A program made the translations under genes and the position numbers. A DNA stretch of 31,176 nt from Apophysomyces variabilis (taxonomy: Eukaryota > Mucoromycota > Mucoromycetes > Mucorales > Mucoraceae), in NCBI GenBank assembly GCA_002749535.1, contig MZZL01000052.1:115029-146204 (forward strand). Direction: 5' to 3'. The notes below the pieces were generated by a model. It saw nothing but the letters and a program-made list of their open reading frames with translations, was not told the DNA's origin and ran no database searches. This document shows positions 1 to 11,355 of this stretch, piece after piece; within the stretch, counting starts at the first letter, position 1; the number at the start of each line of letters is the position of its first letter.

Positions 1-341
1 AAGAAGTGGTAAAACACTATGAAACAAAAAATGGTATAGAGGAAAAAGTTTGCAAAAGAAAAGGATGAATAAAAGGAAAACGCGGATAACTTTGTAAAAA
101 AAAAAAGAAACCATGTTAGAAGCGCGTGACATAAATAATTATGCAGTTCCTGGGAAATGTGAATGCACTAGTTTTGCTATGGTAACTTAATTTTGTATGC
201 ATGTCTGCTACAGTAACAGCGTTTGGGGGGAGAGAAAAATGTAGTAATATAAGAAATTCTACCACCTGGGTGGAAAGTGGGTGGAACCAGAGATTCTACC
301 ATATGGTGTAAAGGTGGTAGAATCACCCTTCAACCGCAGTG
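1..341. mobile_element. Right end of a CACTG (CACTA/CMC-like) element, truncated by the window start
   Basis: The segment ends in CCGCAGTG, the inverse of CACTGCGG. Bases 209-341 form a near-identical inverted copy of 28931-29063, with about four mismatches in 133 bp. The terminal part is packed with subterminal motifs of the type GGTGGTAGAATC and GGGTGGAA in both orientations. Bases 1-170 align with 12353-12507, which lies inside the CACTG element at 11356-12672, so the two share a core. No transposase is visible in this piece. It is inserted into the gag of Gypsy element A. Assignment to the CACTA/CMC superfamily is inferred from the CACTG tips and subterminal repeats. Confidence 0.7.
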
Positions 342-1376
342 CATACAAAAGGCAGAGACAAACAACATAATAAATACCACAAACACAAAGCTTATAAATA
401 TAAATCGCATGGTACTAAAGAAGTAAAGAATGATCCCATGTTGTTGGACATTATAATTAAGAAAGGGGCATTGACTTTCAAAGAAGCTAAGAAGACAGGT
501 TGATGCATGACATGTGGAGAAGCGGGCCATATTACCAAACATTGCCCAAAGAAGAATACAAAAAACTGAATGAGTCAGTGCGGGATTCTCCAGGATGCAT
601 CGACAAGAAACAAACAAAAAACCCTGGACCACAAATGAAAAAAGACAAAACCAATTATGAAGATCATACTGCGATAGCATCAAACAGTGAACAAAGCAGT
701 GACAATTATCATAAGACAATAAAAATGACTGGCCTATGTGAACAGTATCCTGCTCGGTTCCTTATTGATTCTGATGCTACGCACAACTTTATTACACTTG
801 ATTATATACAGAAACATGGTCTTACACAACAATTACACTCTGATAAAGGCATCATAGAATTTGGCAATGAGTCAGAAGAAGCTTTGAATGCTTATATTGA
901 TATCAATATTGCACTCAGACTGAATTATAAGAGTACAGTTCATGCTTATACTGGCATCAAGAGTACAAAACATGATATCATTCTTGGGAAACCTTGGCAC
1001 TTTGACAAACAATTACAAGTTGACTTTGTCACACATCGATTAAGAACACATGACAGAATAAAGATCTAACCTGACTGGAACACTATTCCATTAATGAATG
1101 ATCCTGTTGAGGTTTAGTTCATAATATGACATGAATTCAATAGAATGTCATAGAAGGACAAGTTCAAAGCATATGCTATTATACTCAAGAACCACAAGGA
1201 AGAATTATTTGAGAAGGGGAGCCAAGATAAGGATCTGAGTCGCTATGGGTCTAAAGATATAGAAACACTAGTGCATATATTTGAAGACTGCTTCCTGGAA
1301 GAATTACCAGCTAGGTTATTTCCTTCAAGGCACATGGATCACACAATTCCTACTGAACTAGGAGCTCATGTACCAG
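342..1376 (+). pseudogene. Gypsy element A: gag C-terminus, zinc knuckle and protease, decayed
   Basis: Frame 0 from 342 gives a basic His/Lys-rich gag tail, a TGA at 501-503, then a CCHC zinc knuckle (C-x2-C-x4-H-x4-C, 504-545). A run of A at 559-565 coincides with a shift to frame 2, where a retropepsin-like protease follows. It shows FLIDSDATHNFI (about 758-793) and the C-terminal flap-like motif DIILGKPW (about 973-996). The catalytic triad reads Asp-Ser-Asp instead of Asp-Ser-Gly, a G-to-A change. Frame 2 continues to 1376 with stops at 1067 and about 1114-1150, ending in the linker before reverse transcriptase (ELPARLFPS). It resumes in frame at 6838 after element B is removed. It is a dead copy. 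Confidence 0.85.
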
Positions 1377-1728
1377 TGTAATGTTTTATCTGATGAGAAA
1401 AAAGAGACAAGCAATATACGCGAGACTCAATGTAGGATGATCTTTATTCAAATAAAAACATTACTCTTTTATACTAAATGTCTGTGGGTCTAGATGGACA
1501 GGACTGTGATTATGGACTGTGCTTTGTATTAAGTGATTTGTAATTGCCTTCTATAATGGAGAGACTTCTCCATAGCAGATCATAGAAGCTCGGCATTGTT
1601 CATTGTATTAAGGAACTGAGTTAAGATTGCTTAATCCCATATTAGATAAGTCCGTGTTTAAAGTCCATCTTCTCTATTTAGACATAATTGGAGTAGTGAG
1701 AGTATCCATTATAGCTATGGATATGACA
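1377..1728 (-). repeat. 3' LTR of element B
   Basis: The 352-bp LTR begins TGTAATG and ends ATGACA on the plus strand (TG...CA). It aligns end to end with 6481-6832. On the minus strand it carries a TATAAAAG box followed by AATAAAG, which fits minus-strand transcription. The flanking ACCAG duplication is at 1372-1376. Confidence 0.95.
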
Positions 1729-1742
1729 TTACCCCCTACCAG
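1729..1742 (-). other. Polypurine tract of element B
   Basis: Read on the minus strand, the bases immediately before the 3' LTR are purine-rich, GGTAGGGGGTAA, directly abutting TGTCATAT. Element D has a matching tract, GGAGGGGGATAA, in the same place (22085-22096). This is the expected position for the plus-strand primer of reverse transcription. Confidence 0.7.
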
Positions 1743-1787
1743 GTTGGAACAACCAATTGGTAGAAGCACTTGTAAGTAGCGTAGCAA

Positions 1788-4700
1788 CTACTGAACGGCG
1801 TTGTCAATAAAAACCCTTTTGAAAAAACCCAGTGGGAAAAAAGTAGGGAAAAGACTTGCTTGAGTGTGTCTGCGTTTAGAAGACCTTGTTGGAACTTGGG
1901 TCTGTTTGCGCTTAACGTTCATATTCCGTCTTTGCCAATATTTATCAATTAATGATGGATCGTTAAAGTGTTCAGGAGGTTCCCAAGTGTCATCTTCCTC
2001 GGTGTAATTCTTCCATCGTACTCTGTAAAGGTAGTTGCCATTTTTACCTTTGTGATCCAGTATAGCTTGAACTTTATAAACATTGTCTGATGATACTACT
2101 GAGTTTTGGGAGATCATCTTAATGTGTGAAGGAGGAATATTACGGGCGAGCAGTGCACCTGTTTCATCTACCAGCACATAGCTACCTCCTTTGTTCATGC
2201 CATGTACCATGAACGGCCCTTCATAGCGATAGTCCGTTTTACATTTGCGGGATATGTTTTTGATCATGACTTTGCTACCAACAGGAAATTGGATGATGTG
2301 ATAGTCATCTGCGAATTTGCCTTGTTGGGCTGCCTGTATTGCCTCAGTGCGTTTGCGTATAGCTGGTATGACAACGTCCTCCATTTCCTTAAGGCGTTTA
2401 TGGAGTGCCTTTGTATCTTTGGAGTTCAAAGAGGCGTCACCAGTTTCAACTTCCCTGTGATCCATCAGCACGTTAGGTTTTCTTGCAAACATGAGTGCAA
2501 AGGGCTGTGTCTTGTGCAGCTTGGCATGTTTTGTATTGATGGCCAGTTGTGCACTAGGTATATAAAGATCCCAATCCCGTTTTGCTCCTTGAAGGCGTTT
2601 GACTACTACTTCTTTAGTTGTGTGAACCCATTTTTCCGCTACGCCATTAGCGCGTGGGTGATAAAGTGTAACCAGTCTGTAATCGATCCCTGAATGCTTG
2701 ACAAGCAATGAACAAATTTCATTAACAAACTCAGTACCGTTGTCGGACTGTAAGACTTTGGGAAAGCCGTAGTCACAAAAGACATGAATGAGTTGTTTGG
2801 CAATTGTGAGTGCAGTTTTGTCAGATATTGCTCATAAAATACAAAAGCGAGTAAATATGTCAACTATGACTAAGATATAATTATTACCGTTGTTGCTGGT
2901 AATGTTCAAATCACCCAGGTCAATTGCCCAGTGATCTCCGGGTGCATTAGCTATAATACTGCATAATGGATGATAACTATGTTTAGCAATATTGAAGCAC
3001 TGACATTCTGGACAACTGGCGACAGCGTTAAGAGCATCGCGTTTAAGATTTTCCCAATGCATTCCGTCACTATGGATTGCATTAACGATTGCTTCTGCGC
3101 CAAAATGACCGTTCAGGTGTGCTTGCAATATAATATTAGCACGTTCTGTTTCAGGCGGTGTGATGTAGTCAAGTTGCGCTTTACGTGACAGGTATTTCTG
3201 TTCAGTTGTAGGCGTTTTGACCGTATTACCCTCTACCAACATTTTTGCAGGGTCAAAAAGGCGAGATAAAGCATCGAGCAAAACGTTTTTTACCTCAGGA
3301 CGATGCACGATAGTGCAATGGTAGTCGCAAATGGTGTCTAACCAATTGATCATCATCAGGCTAGCGATGGGTTGCATGTGTAAATAGACCAATGCTTTGT
3401 GGTCGGTAAACAAAGTGAAATGACGACCCCATAAAAATTGGTGGAACTTTGTAAAAGCGTATACAATAGCCAAAAGTTCACGTTTGGTCGTAGAATAGTT
3501 GTGTTCAGATTTAGATAATGAACGAGCCATGAAACCAATATAGCGATAATGGCCGTTAATGACCTGGTAAAGCATGGCGCCAATTCCCACGTTGGATGCG
3601 TCAGTAGCAACACAGAAAGGATAGGATGTATCAGCTGGGCTAAGTACAGGTGCATGTTGTAGCGCATGTTTGACTTTGAGAAAAGACTCTTGCTGTTCAT
3701 TGGTCCAAAGATGATCTAGTTTACCAGCGTTGCGTAATTGGTCCAACGGTGTGGTAAGTGTAGAGATTAAAGGGATGTGTTCTCTGAAGTAATTGACGAG
3801 CCCTAGAAAGCGTTGGATATCTTTGCCTGTTTTGGGCTGTGGCCATTGTTCAACATTTGTGACCTTGCGCGGGTCCAGTGAAACGCCTTGTGCGCTAAGG
3901 CAAAATCCCAGTAAGTGGACAGACTGTTGTGCAAAATGACATTTGTCTGGATTTAGTATGAGATTGACGTTCATAAGTTTTTAAATAGCTTGTTGAACGT
4001 ATACAGTATGTTCCTCAAGTGATTTTGAGAAGACGATAATGTCGTCAACAAAAGTTAAGATGAATGGTGTGTCCTTGTACAAGAGGTTCATGACTCTTTG
4101 GAATTTGGAAGAGATTGGTTTCAATCCAAAAGCACAGCCTTTAAACATGTATTGGATGCTATTAAAAGTAAAAGCGGTTTTGTGTTGATGCGGTTCATAA
4201 ATCTTAAACTGGTGAAAAGCGTTTTTCAAATCCAATGTAGTAAATATGGTAGCACCAGAAAGCTTCTGAAAAATCTCTCAGATAAGAGGTAATGGGAAAC
4301 GATCGTCAGGCAAGAGGTTGTTAATGTGTCGTGGATCAAGACACAGACGTCGACCTGTGTAATTGCCCTGAGCGTCCTTCTTAGGAGCAAATGTCAACGG
4401 ACTGTTCCATTCTGTGTTGACAGGTGCGTATGTAATAATACCATCATTAAGCCATTTGTCAATTTGCTCCTGTATAATATGAGTCAGAATTTGTGGCAAA
4501 GGATATTGACGGCAATAAGCAGTTTTGCCTGTAGGAGTGTCTAAGCGGATAACTGATTCTGGCATGGTGCAGAATGAAGTCTTGGGAATAAGACTGTTTG
4601 CTTTAAGATGAGGTTGAATGGATTTCTGAAATGTTTGTTGATCATGAAGGGAACCAACAGGTGAATTGTTGAGCTCTATCCGATCAATAGGCTCAGGTGA

Positions 4701-5069
4701 TTGAGGTAATCCAGATTTGTGCCAGCAAGGAGCTAATCCCATAAGATAAATACCAAGGTGAGGCATAAGATCTGTGCCAATGGAAACATCGGCGTTCTTA
4801 TTTAATTCAAACACATCAAAAGAATGGAAGACAGTTTTTCCATTGTGAACAACTTTTATTTTCTTTGTTGTACCAATTCTATCAACAAAAGCTTCTGCAG
4901 AAGCCAGACTGATCTTGCTGGAGCAAGGTGTCACAACCAATGAAAGGCAGTGGCAGACAGAAGGGAAGACAGCACTGAAAGTAGTGCTGGTGTCGATGAA
5001 AGCCCACAAGGGTTCATCACATAGTGCATGCGTTGTAAAACGCGTTGTCCAGGTCAGATTCCTCCATTA
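1788..5069 (-). pseudogene. Element B pol: protease, RT, RNase H, integrase, chromodomain (broken by stops)
   Basis: One frame runs the whole length, interrupted by TGA at 4278-4280, TAA at 3981-3983 and TGA at 2832-2834, with no frameshift. Order: protease-like segment with Asp-Thr-Ser in place of Asp-Thr-Gly (about 4980-4998), reverse transcriptase with LCLDPRHIN and the catalytic FVDD box (about 4045), RNase H with VATDASNVGIG, an HHCC integrase zinc region, integrase core with WAIDLG, QSDNGTEF and RANGVAEKW, a GPF/Y-like module (YEGPF...GGSYVLVDETG) and a chromodomain (YLYRVRWKNYTEEDDTWEP). Element D has Arg or a neighbouring sense codon at the stop positions, so these are decay, not recoding. 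The frame opens at 5069 and overlaps the end of gag by about 50 nt in the +1 frame. Confidence 0.93.
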
Positions 5070-6456
5070 TCACGTCTTCTGTGGCAGTTGGAGCAGAGGT
5101 GGAAGTGGAAGTGGCAGCGGAGTCAACGTCATCCTTTTTGGCCAGAGTGGCCAAGCAGATTGCCAACGTTTTGCCTTTTCCACAAGAATGGCCTGGAGAC
5201 CACGAAGCACCACACTTGAAACACATCTTGTGTTTGTCAGAACCATGAGAACCAGCGTGCTGATCGTTGCCTGAGGGTTTTTGAACCCGGCCACCTTTGC
5301 TTTTCAGCAAGTCAATGATACCTCAGCATTCCTCAGATGAATGTTTGCCCTTGCTGTGCATGCAGCAGTATTTGTGGACAGATTTGCGTTGCTTGCCGCT
5401 GACACCAGACGACCTGGAAGGACCAGAAGAAGAGGATGAGGAAGGGACAACCACACCAAGGCAAGCACCAGACAGACCAGACATGACTACGTTGCGAGAT
5501 TCATAACTGTGGTGAGAGAGTACAACCTTCCCATACAAGGAGCAGGCAATGGCAGTGGCATGGTCAACATTACTTCATTGCTTTGAGGGCATGTTCACTT
5601 GCACAAGCCAAACATGGTGGGTGAGTTCCAGAATGAGAGAGTTGATATAAATGGTGGCAGACTTGCAGTCATTTTCCCAACCAGCTTCACAACAGATGCG
5701 ATGGAATTTGTCTGTGTATCTATTGACTGATTCATCTTTTGACATGGTCAAGTTGACGAGATCCTTGCTTCGTTGGGCTTGGCGTTCGGCATTGTTGATG
5801 CCATATTTCTTCATAATGACCTTGCGCACGAAGGACCAGGGTCTTTCCAGATATGGACGTAAATGGGCGTCAAACCAGGAACGTTGTTTCAGTGACAACA
5901 TACAAGGAAGAAGGAGGTGCCAATTGTTATCCATGCTTTGACAGTAGGATTGCACCACGTCCTCAAACCAGTCAAGACATTCCTCCACAGTCTCAAAGAC
6001 TGTCTTCTTAGAATCAATGACGTTGCCAGACCATTGAAATAGAGGTAAGTCACTAGGAAGAACTATAGTGTGGAAGATGGGAACTGTAGTAGATGCTGTG
6101 GTAGTCTTGGGTTTTTTTATTAACTGGCAGTAAGTGGACAACACCATCTCGAGATTTTTATCAAGTTGCTCATACTGTTCACAAACAGCAGCGAGCTCCT
6201 CAGCAGGAAGATCTATGGCCAAGCGTTTAGCCAAAGTAGCCAACCTTTCCGACATTCGTTTAATGGCCTCTTTTTTACAGTCAATGCTACTAGAAGTAGA
6301 CACTGAACCAGCCTCAGAACCTGAAAGAGAGGAAACATCGCTCAGTTGCAAGTCAACAGACATTGCAGGTGAGTTGGGGATACCAGGAGAACCAGAGGAA
6401 CCAGAGGAACTAGAAGAACCAGAGAAACCAGTAGCAGGTACGTTGGATTGAGACAT
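5017..6456 (-). pseudogene. Element B gag with two zinc-binding motifs
   Basis: ATG at 6456 lies 24 nt inside the 5' LTR. The N-terminus is rich in Ser/Gly tandem repeats (MSQSNVPATGFSGSSSSSGS). A retrotransposon gag core follows, with FQWSG, ECLDWFEDVVQ and RPWSFVRKVIMKKYG. After a TGA (5575-5577) come a C-x2-H-x4-H-x4-C motif (about 5325-5370), another TGA (5323-5325) and a C-x2-C-x7-H-x-C knuckle, CFKCGASWSPGHSC (about 5165-5210). The frame closes at 5017-5019. Both internal stops sit where Arg is expected, which suggests CGA to TGA. The structural role (particle assembly, RNA binding) is inferred from the gag family. Confidence 0.88.
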
Positions 6457-6480
6457 GATTCAAGAATTCACATAAAAAAA

Positions 6481-6832
6481 TGTAATGTTTTATCTGATGA
6501 GAAAAAAGAGACAAGCAATATACGCGAGACTCAATGTAGGATGATCTTTATTCAAATAAAAACATTACTCTTTTATACTAAATGTCTGTGGATCTAGATG
6601 GACAGGACTATGATTATAGACTGTGCTTTGTATTAAGTGATTTGTAATTGCCTTCTATAATGGAGAGACTTCTCCGTAGCAGATCATAGAAGCTCGGCAT
6701 TGTTCATTGTATTAAGGAACTGAGTTAAGATTGCTTAATTCCATATTAGATAAGTCCATGTTTAAAGTCCATCTTCCCTATTTAAACATAATCGGAGTAG
6801 TGAGAGTATCCATTATAGCTATGGATATGACA
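6481..6832 (-). repeat. 5' LTR of element B
   Basis: The 352-bp partner of 1377-1728. On the minus strand a TATAAAAG box (6570-6577) is followed by AATAAAG (6546-6552), the probable promoter and polyadenylation signal. Nine transitions separate it from the other LTR; six of them make this copy more AT-rich. The ACCAG duplication follows at 6833-6837. The bases just inside the LTR show no TGG-starting primer-binding site. Confidence 0.95.
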
Positions 6833-8372
6833 ACCAGCACAGAAGCTGTATTAACTGTCAAGCTATAAACTTGGAGAACTAAAAAGGCAATTAAATACTC
6901 TTATGGAAAAGGGCTGGATTTGACCTTCAAAATCATCTTATGGTGCACCAGTGCTGTTTATGACTAAAAAGGAAGGAACTCTAAGAATGGTAGTTAATTA
7001 TCATATATTCAATTCTATTACTATCAAGGACAATTATCCATTACTGCGCACAGATAAACTGTTGGATCAGTTACAAGGCGCTACTATATTCTCAAAGCTC
7101 GATCTGTAAAGTAGTTATCACCAAATATAAGTGGCCCCAAATGATGTGAGCAAAACTGCGTTTATAAGCCGATATGGACTATATAAGTTCACTGTGCTAC
7201 CATTTGGGTTGACCTCAGCTCCTGCTACCTTCATACAACTAATAAACGATGTATTCCAGGACCTACTAGATGTGTGTGTTATTGTGTATCTTGATGATAT
7301 ACTGGTTTATTCATGGTTAGAAGCAGAACATTGTGATCATATGCAACAAGTGTTAGAACGCTTACATAAACATAAGCTGTATGCTAAACTGGAGAAATGC
7401 CAATTTGGAGTAAAATGACTTGAGTTTCTAAGGCATGTTATTGACGCAGAAGGCCTACACACAGATTCTGATAAGGTACAAGCTGTTGTGAACTGGCCAC
7501 TGCTGAGGGAAGTCAGGACATCCAATGCTTTCTTGGACTCACAAATTATTATCATCGATTTATTGATAGCTATTCAAACATTGTACATCCATTGGTGAAG
7601 TTACTCTATAAGGATATAGAATGGTGTTGGGGGAAAACAGAAAAACAAGCATTTTATGCTATCAAACAGCGACTAGCAAGTACACTAGTCTTAGCTTTGC
7701 TAGACCTATCAAAAAGATTCTTTCTGCATACTGATGCTTCTTCCATAGTAGCCATTGGTAGTATCTTGTCTCAAGAATAAACTAATAGGAAACTACACCC
7801 CATTGCATTTACATCTTGAACGATGACTCCAGCTGAACTGAATTACTCAGTATATAAGCAAGAAATGCTCGCCTTGAAGCATTGTCTTAGAAAGTGGCGT
7901 CATCACCTTGATATGCAAACGTTCATAGTGTTCACAGATAATCGTGCATTATCATCTCTTTGTACAAACAAAAACTTGTCAAAGCGACAGATCCATTGGC
8001 TAGAGACTTTCATGGCATTTAAATTTGATATTCATCATATGCCATGCGATCGTAACCATGCTGCTGACACTCTTAGCAAATAGCCACCTGATCAAGCTAA
8101 TCATCCCATGGCCATATGCGCACTGGAATTGATCTACCAACTAGAAAAGGGGGAGGATTTGGAGCACAAAGTCAAGTTGCACTATGCAAAAGATGAATTC
8201 ACAAATGAACTCATCAAAAAGCTACAATCTGGACTAGAGCAACCTGGTTACATGCTAGAGGATAGATTATTATTCTGAGAAAACAAAAACAAACAACAAC
8301 AATTATGTATTCTCCAGATGCCAAGTATACTACTGAAAATCCTGCATGAAATACATGATGTGCCATTGTCTG
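6833..8372 (+). pseudogene. Element A pol: RT and RNase H, decayed
   Basis: This continues the 342-1376 segment in frame once B and one ACCAG copy are removed. Reverse transcriptase motifs are YGAPVLFMTKKEG, LRMVVNYH, LLDQLQGATIFSKLDL, LPFGLTSAPATF and the catalytic YLDD (about 7287-7298). RNase H shows FLHTDASS (about 7723-7746), ELNYSVYKQEMLALKH and VFTDNRAL. Stops interrupt at about 6869, 6938, 7107, 7128 and 7416, a frameshift lies near 7520, and more stops follow at 7778 and 7818. The integrase zinc region starts near 8340 (LKILHEIHD) and is cut by the solo LTR at 8373. The sequence type differs from B and D: it is the classic Gypsy YLDD type, so A is a separate family. Confidence 0.9.
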
Positions 8373-8788
8373 TGTTGTATGTGTTAGAGACAAATGAGAT
8401 AAAAGAAAATCAGACAATAGAATCCTTTGAAACTGAGTCGAGATTGTTTTTATTATCATTATGTTTTCACGACCTATTTATATGTTGTTTCTAAATGTAA
8501 GTGTATGCCTTGTGTAATGTGTTGTTCTATGTGTTGTCTCTATAGATGCAGTGTAGATCTATGAGGATAGAGAGATGTAAAAAAAGAGAGAAAGAACTAC
8601 TTTGCATAGATTAAACTGTACACTTAGTTTAATACATGATGCATATAGTAAGATGGTCTAATCATCTTTATACTGCATAAAGGAGAGAGCTACATTGCAT
8701 GTAAAATACGATGATCTATATACCAAATTGGGAAACTGTATTGTAGTCCTGCTATTAAGGTATATAACGACATACTAGCTATACAACA
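8373..8788 (-). repeat. Solo LTR, 416 bp, in the integrase of element A
   Basis: It begins TGTTGTAT and ends ATACAACA. Flanks are GTCTG (8368-8372) and ATCTA (8789-8793), a 5-bp duplication with two G-to-A changes. Removing the LTR and one flank restores the integrase reading frame (PLSG then RSID). TATAAATAG followed by AATAAAA on the minus strand suggests minus orientation. Termini match those of the LTR at 27766-28331, but the body does not clearly match. Confidence 0.8.
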
Positions 8789-8793
8789 ATCTA

Positions 8794-8953
8794 GATATAG
8801 GAGCATTGATGCGACTATAGAATAGATCAAGAGACAGTATTATTGGCCGAACATTGTAAAATCGGTTTGCAAATATATATCAACCTGCGATAGTTGCCAA
8901 AGAAATAAGTCATCAAATCAAAAACTGGTGTTACGGCATAATTTAAGATAGGA
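8794..8953 (+). pseudogene. Element A integrase fragment (HHCC zinc region)
   Basis: After the solo LTR the frame reads RSIDATIE, then QYYWPNIVKSVCKYISTCDSCQRNKSS. This is the conserved W/P and CxxC part of the Gypsy integrase zinc domain. It ends abruptly near 8953, where unrelated sequence starts. No integrase catalytic core for A is seen in the window. Confidence 0.8.
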
Positions 8954-9618
8954 TGTTGACAGTGAAATGATAATTTGCTGTTGTGTGTTTTTAAGAATAA
9001 GTGAGCACCAGGTGTGGGTTAAAGTCTAACACCAAGACTAAGAGATAACTTGAATTTGTTTAAAAGAAACGGTTGGGCCAAAGGCTTGACAATATAAGTC
9101 AATTGATCAGTTGATCAATAATAACCAAATATAGGATAACAGAGATAAGGTTCAGAGAATCAGAGTTCTTGATAGAGTTTTGATAATGATCTTTTGCTTA
9201 GATTAGATAAATCAGTTGGTCGGTAAGTTCTTGTAGAGTAAATAGAATCAAAATAAAAAAAGAAATATGAATCAATTGGATTCAAGTTATTGATGGTTGC
9301 TTAATAAAACTAATGGAGGCGCAGTATAATCACAATAGATAAAATAAAGCTACTTCTTTTTAAAGAGTGTTTCTCTTAAAAGATTTCAATCAAAAGAAAG
9401 ATTTAAGATAAAAAACCTGTCTTTATTCAACTTTGATTGGGGTTATTTATACTAAATTTCAAAGGATAATCGGATAAGAAAAAGAATAAAAGAATAAAAG
9501 AATAAAAAAAGAAATAAACAAAAAGAGAACAAGGTAACATTAAATGGTCTCGGCTGAAGTCAGTACATCTTGTGAAGTTCCAGGTAAAGTTTGTTGTTAG
9601 TCAATGAATCGGCTTAGC
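8954..9618 (-). repeat. Probable decayed LTR, minus orientation, boundaries uncertain
   Basis: The block starts TGTTGACAG and may end at AGCCA. It is flanked by GATAGGA on the left and GATAGGT on the right, longer than the usual 5-bp duplication. On the minus strand it has a TATAAATA-like box and AATAAAG about 25 nt apart, the same layout as the other LTRs here. It truncates element A integrase. No internal coding sequence belongs to it. The call is tentative. Confidence 0.4.
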
Positions 9619-9632
9619 CAGATAGGTTACCT

Positions 9633-9679
9633 AAAGAAAAAAAAGAGAAAAGAAAAAAAAAAGGAAGAGAAAAGAAAAA
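9633..9679 (+). repeat. 47-nt uninterrupted purine tract
   Basis: All 47 bases are A or G (mostly A, with scattered G). It follows the possible LTR end. It could be a decayed polypurine tract or simple low-complexity expansion; I cannot tell which. Confidence 0.7.
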
Positions 9680-9822
9680 TATCGAAAATGTTGTGTACTA
9701 ATGATCGTGTACCAATAGTACTTGTGCGTTGACTAAGGGAATAAGGATTTTTTTTTCTTGACTTTACATCGTTTCTGGTATATCTAACACATCGATGTGC
9801 CATTTCTAAATTTGTTGGGGAC

Positions 9823-10266
9823 TGAAGTGTCAAAAGTGAGATCAAAATAAAGAAAGAATAACCGATGGAATCAGCGAGACTGAGATGATGTTCTTTATTT
9901 TCAAGTACTTTTCTTTTATAGTTTTCTAGTTGAATGATCAGGACTATAAGTGTGAAACTTCTTGTAAACCAATAACATAAGAAGAAAAGTTTTCATCCAA
10001 TTGTCTGTAACATAAACCAATAGTACAATTGAAGAATCAAGTGTTATTGGTGTTAAGGATAAGACAATGATAGTTCCTGATAATCGGTAAGAAAGCTAGG
10101 AACAAAAAGTTCTTTTTTCAGATACCAAAAGTCAGAATCGGAGATAAATATGTGATCTCGTGTAACATGAAAAGTTTTACAAGAAGTTCACCTAGCTATA
10201 GCTGAGACATTGCTAAGATTCAGAAAATATGGCTAAATCACTATGAAAAGGATGTCAGATATGACA
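9823..10266 (-). repeat. Solo LTR, family C copy 1, 444 bp
   Basis: Plus strand reads TGAAGTGTCAAAAG to ATATGACA. A 5-bp duplication GGGAC flanks it exactly (9818-9822, 10267-10271). It is the reverse complement of the copies at 13163-13606 and 21291-21734, all 444 bp long. The minus strand holds TATAAAAG and AATAAAG. Several CpG sites remain. The parent element's coding region is not in the window. Confidence 0.95.
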
Positions 10267-11355
10267 GGGACCTATTGTGATCATACATACAGAATAGCAT
10301 AGGTATTAAATGCTTTTACCATATGCTGCAAGAACTATATACTCTTTATCATGCTAGACTTGAATACTAGTACTTAAACAATATTAATTACTGTCAAAGA
10401 TTTTTAGAATTGCATAGCCTATTTTCTAGCAATGGAAGATATGTGCCTTTTTCCAAATTTGATAATCTCAATGATTATGCTAGATATATGCCTTTAACTG
10501 TATACTTTTGCTTAGTCTATACAACAATACTAGACTAGCTTTGTCTACTTATTGATAAACAAATGATGACCCCTAGTAGCAAGATCTTGAAAGGAGATTA
10601 CTCCTTCAAGATTATTAAGAAAATGGCGAAAATCGGGGCATCTCTATTTTTAATATACTGTATACTGTTTGTAATAAATATGAGAAGATCTGCTTATAAC
10701 AATTTACCTTAACAAAGTCACTTATGCATCTTCATACATTATTTAACCAGATGCTAAACTCATATAAACTTTGTAGCTATGAGCAGTCAGAGGTCTTCTT
10801 CACTAATAATATGTGAGAAGATTGTCAGTTTCTTAAAAATGTCTTATCATCACTTTGCTGCAGTCTACATGCAGATACATATAAAGTTACTAAGAATGCT
10901 AACAATACCAGTGATTCTATATATCTCTTAGATGATATATCTGGCAATAATGTACAAATACTTTCTGATAACTTTAGTGATTCTGATAGCTTTAGTGATT
11001 CTAATAGCAAGATTGATAGCTTATCTTTTTCTATAAATATACCAAGCATCCAGTATATATTCATGACAATGTTAGCATCTGCCAAGCAAACCTTCTCTTA
11101 AAGCTCAAGTAACAATATTAATACTGGAAATCCTCAAATTCTTAAAGGCATATTCTATTTAATAGATATAATTAAGGTTCTATACTGCTATAGCCTGGCA
11201 AAAGAATTTGCTCACCACTTTTACAATTTAATTTTTGTTACTGACTCAGAAGATTGCCACAGACTTGAGGCATATCTTATAGCTCAAAGTACTACCTAGG
11301 ACTATATGTTATCTACTAGACTAGTATAGATACTTTGTTATGTAAGGCAAATAGT

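Larger units (their letters stand above)
1377..6832 (-). mobile_element. Complete LTR retrotransposon B (Ty3/Gypsy, chromodomain type), nested in element A
   Basis: Two 352-bp LTRs bound the element, and both flanks carry the same 5-bp target duplication ACCAG (1372-1376 and 6833-6837). Coding order on the minus strand is gag, zinc knuckle, protease, reverse transcriptase, RNase H, integrase, chromodomain. This order and the C-terminal chromodomain place it with chromodomain Gypsy elements. The LTRs differ at nine positions, all transitions, with no indels, so the insertion is moderately old. It interrupts element A just before its reverse transcriptase domain. Several in-frame stops make it non-autonomous today. 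Confidence 0.95.

Noticed and set aside
330..719. 129-codon minus-strand frame with hydrophobic runs that could suggest a membrane protein
   Set aside because: It is antisense to the gag and protease of element A; hydrophobicity comes from AT-rich complement of Lys/Asn codons.
2202..2693. 163-codon plus-strand frame
   Set aside because: It is antisense to the well supported integrase and GPF/Y region of element B.
10825..11085. Open minus-strand frame of 86 codons rich in Ser/Leu
   Set aside because: It lies opposite the decayed plus-strand transposase-like sequence, has no recognisable domain, and its repeats mirror the Asp/Ser repeats of the plus strand.
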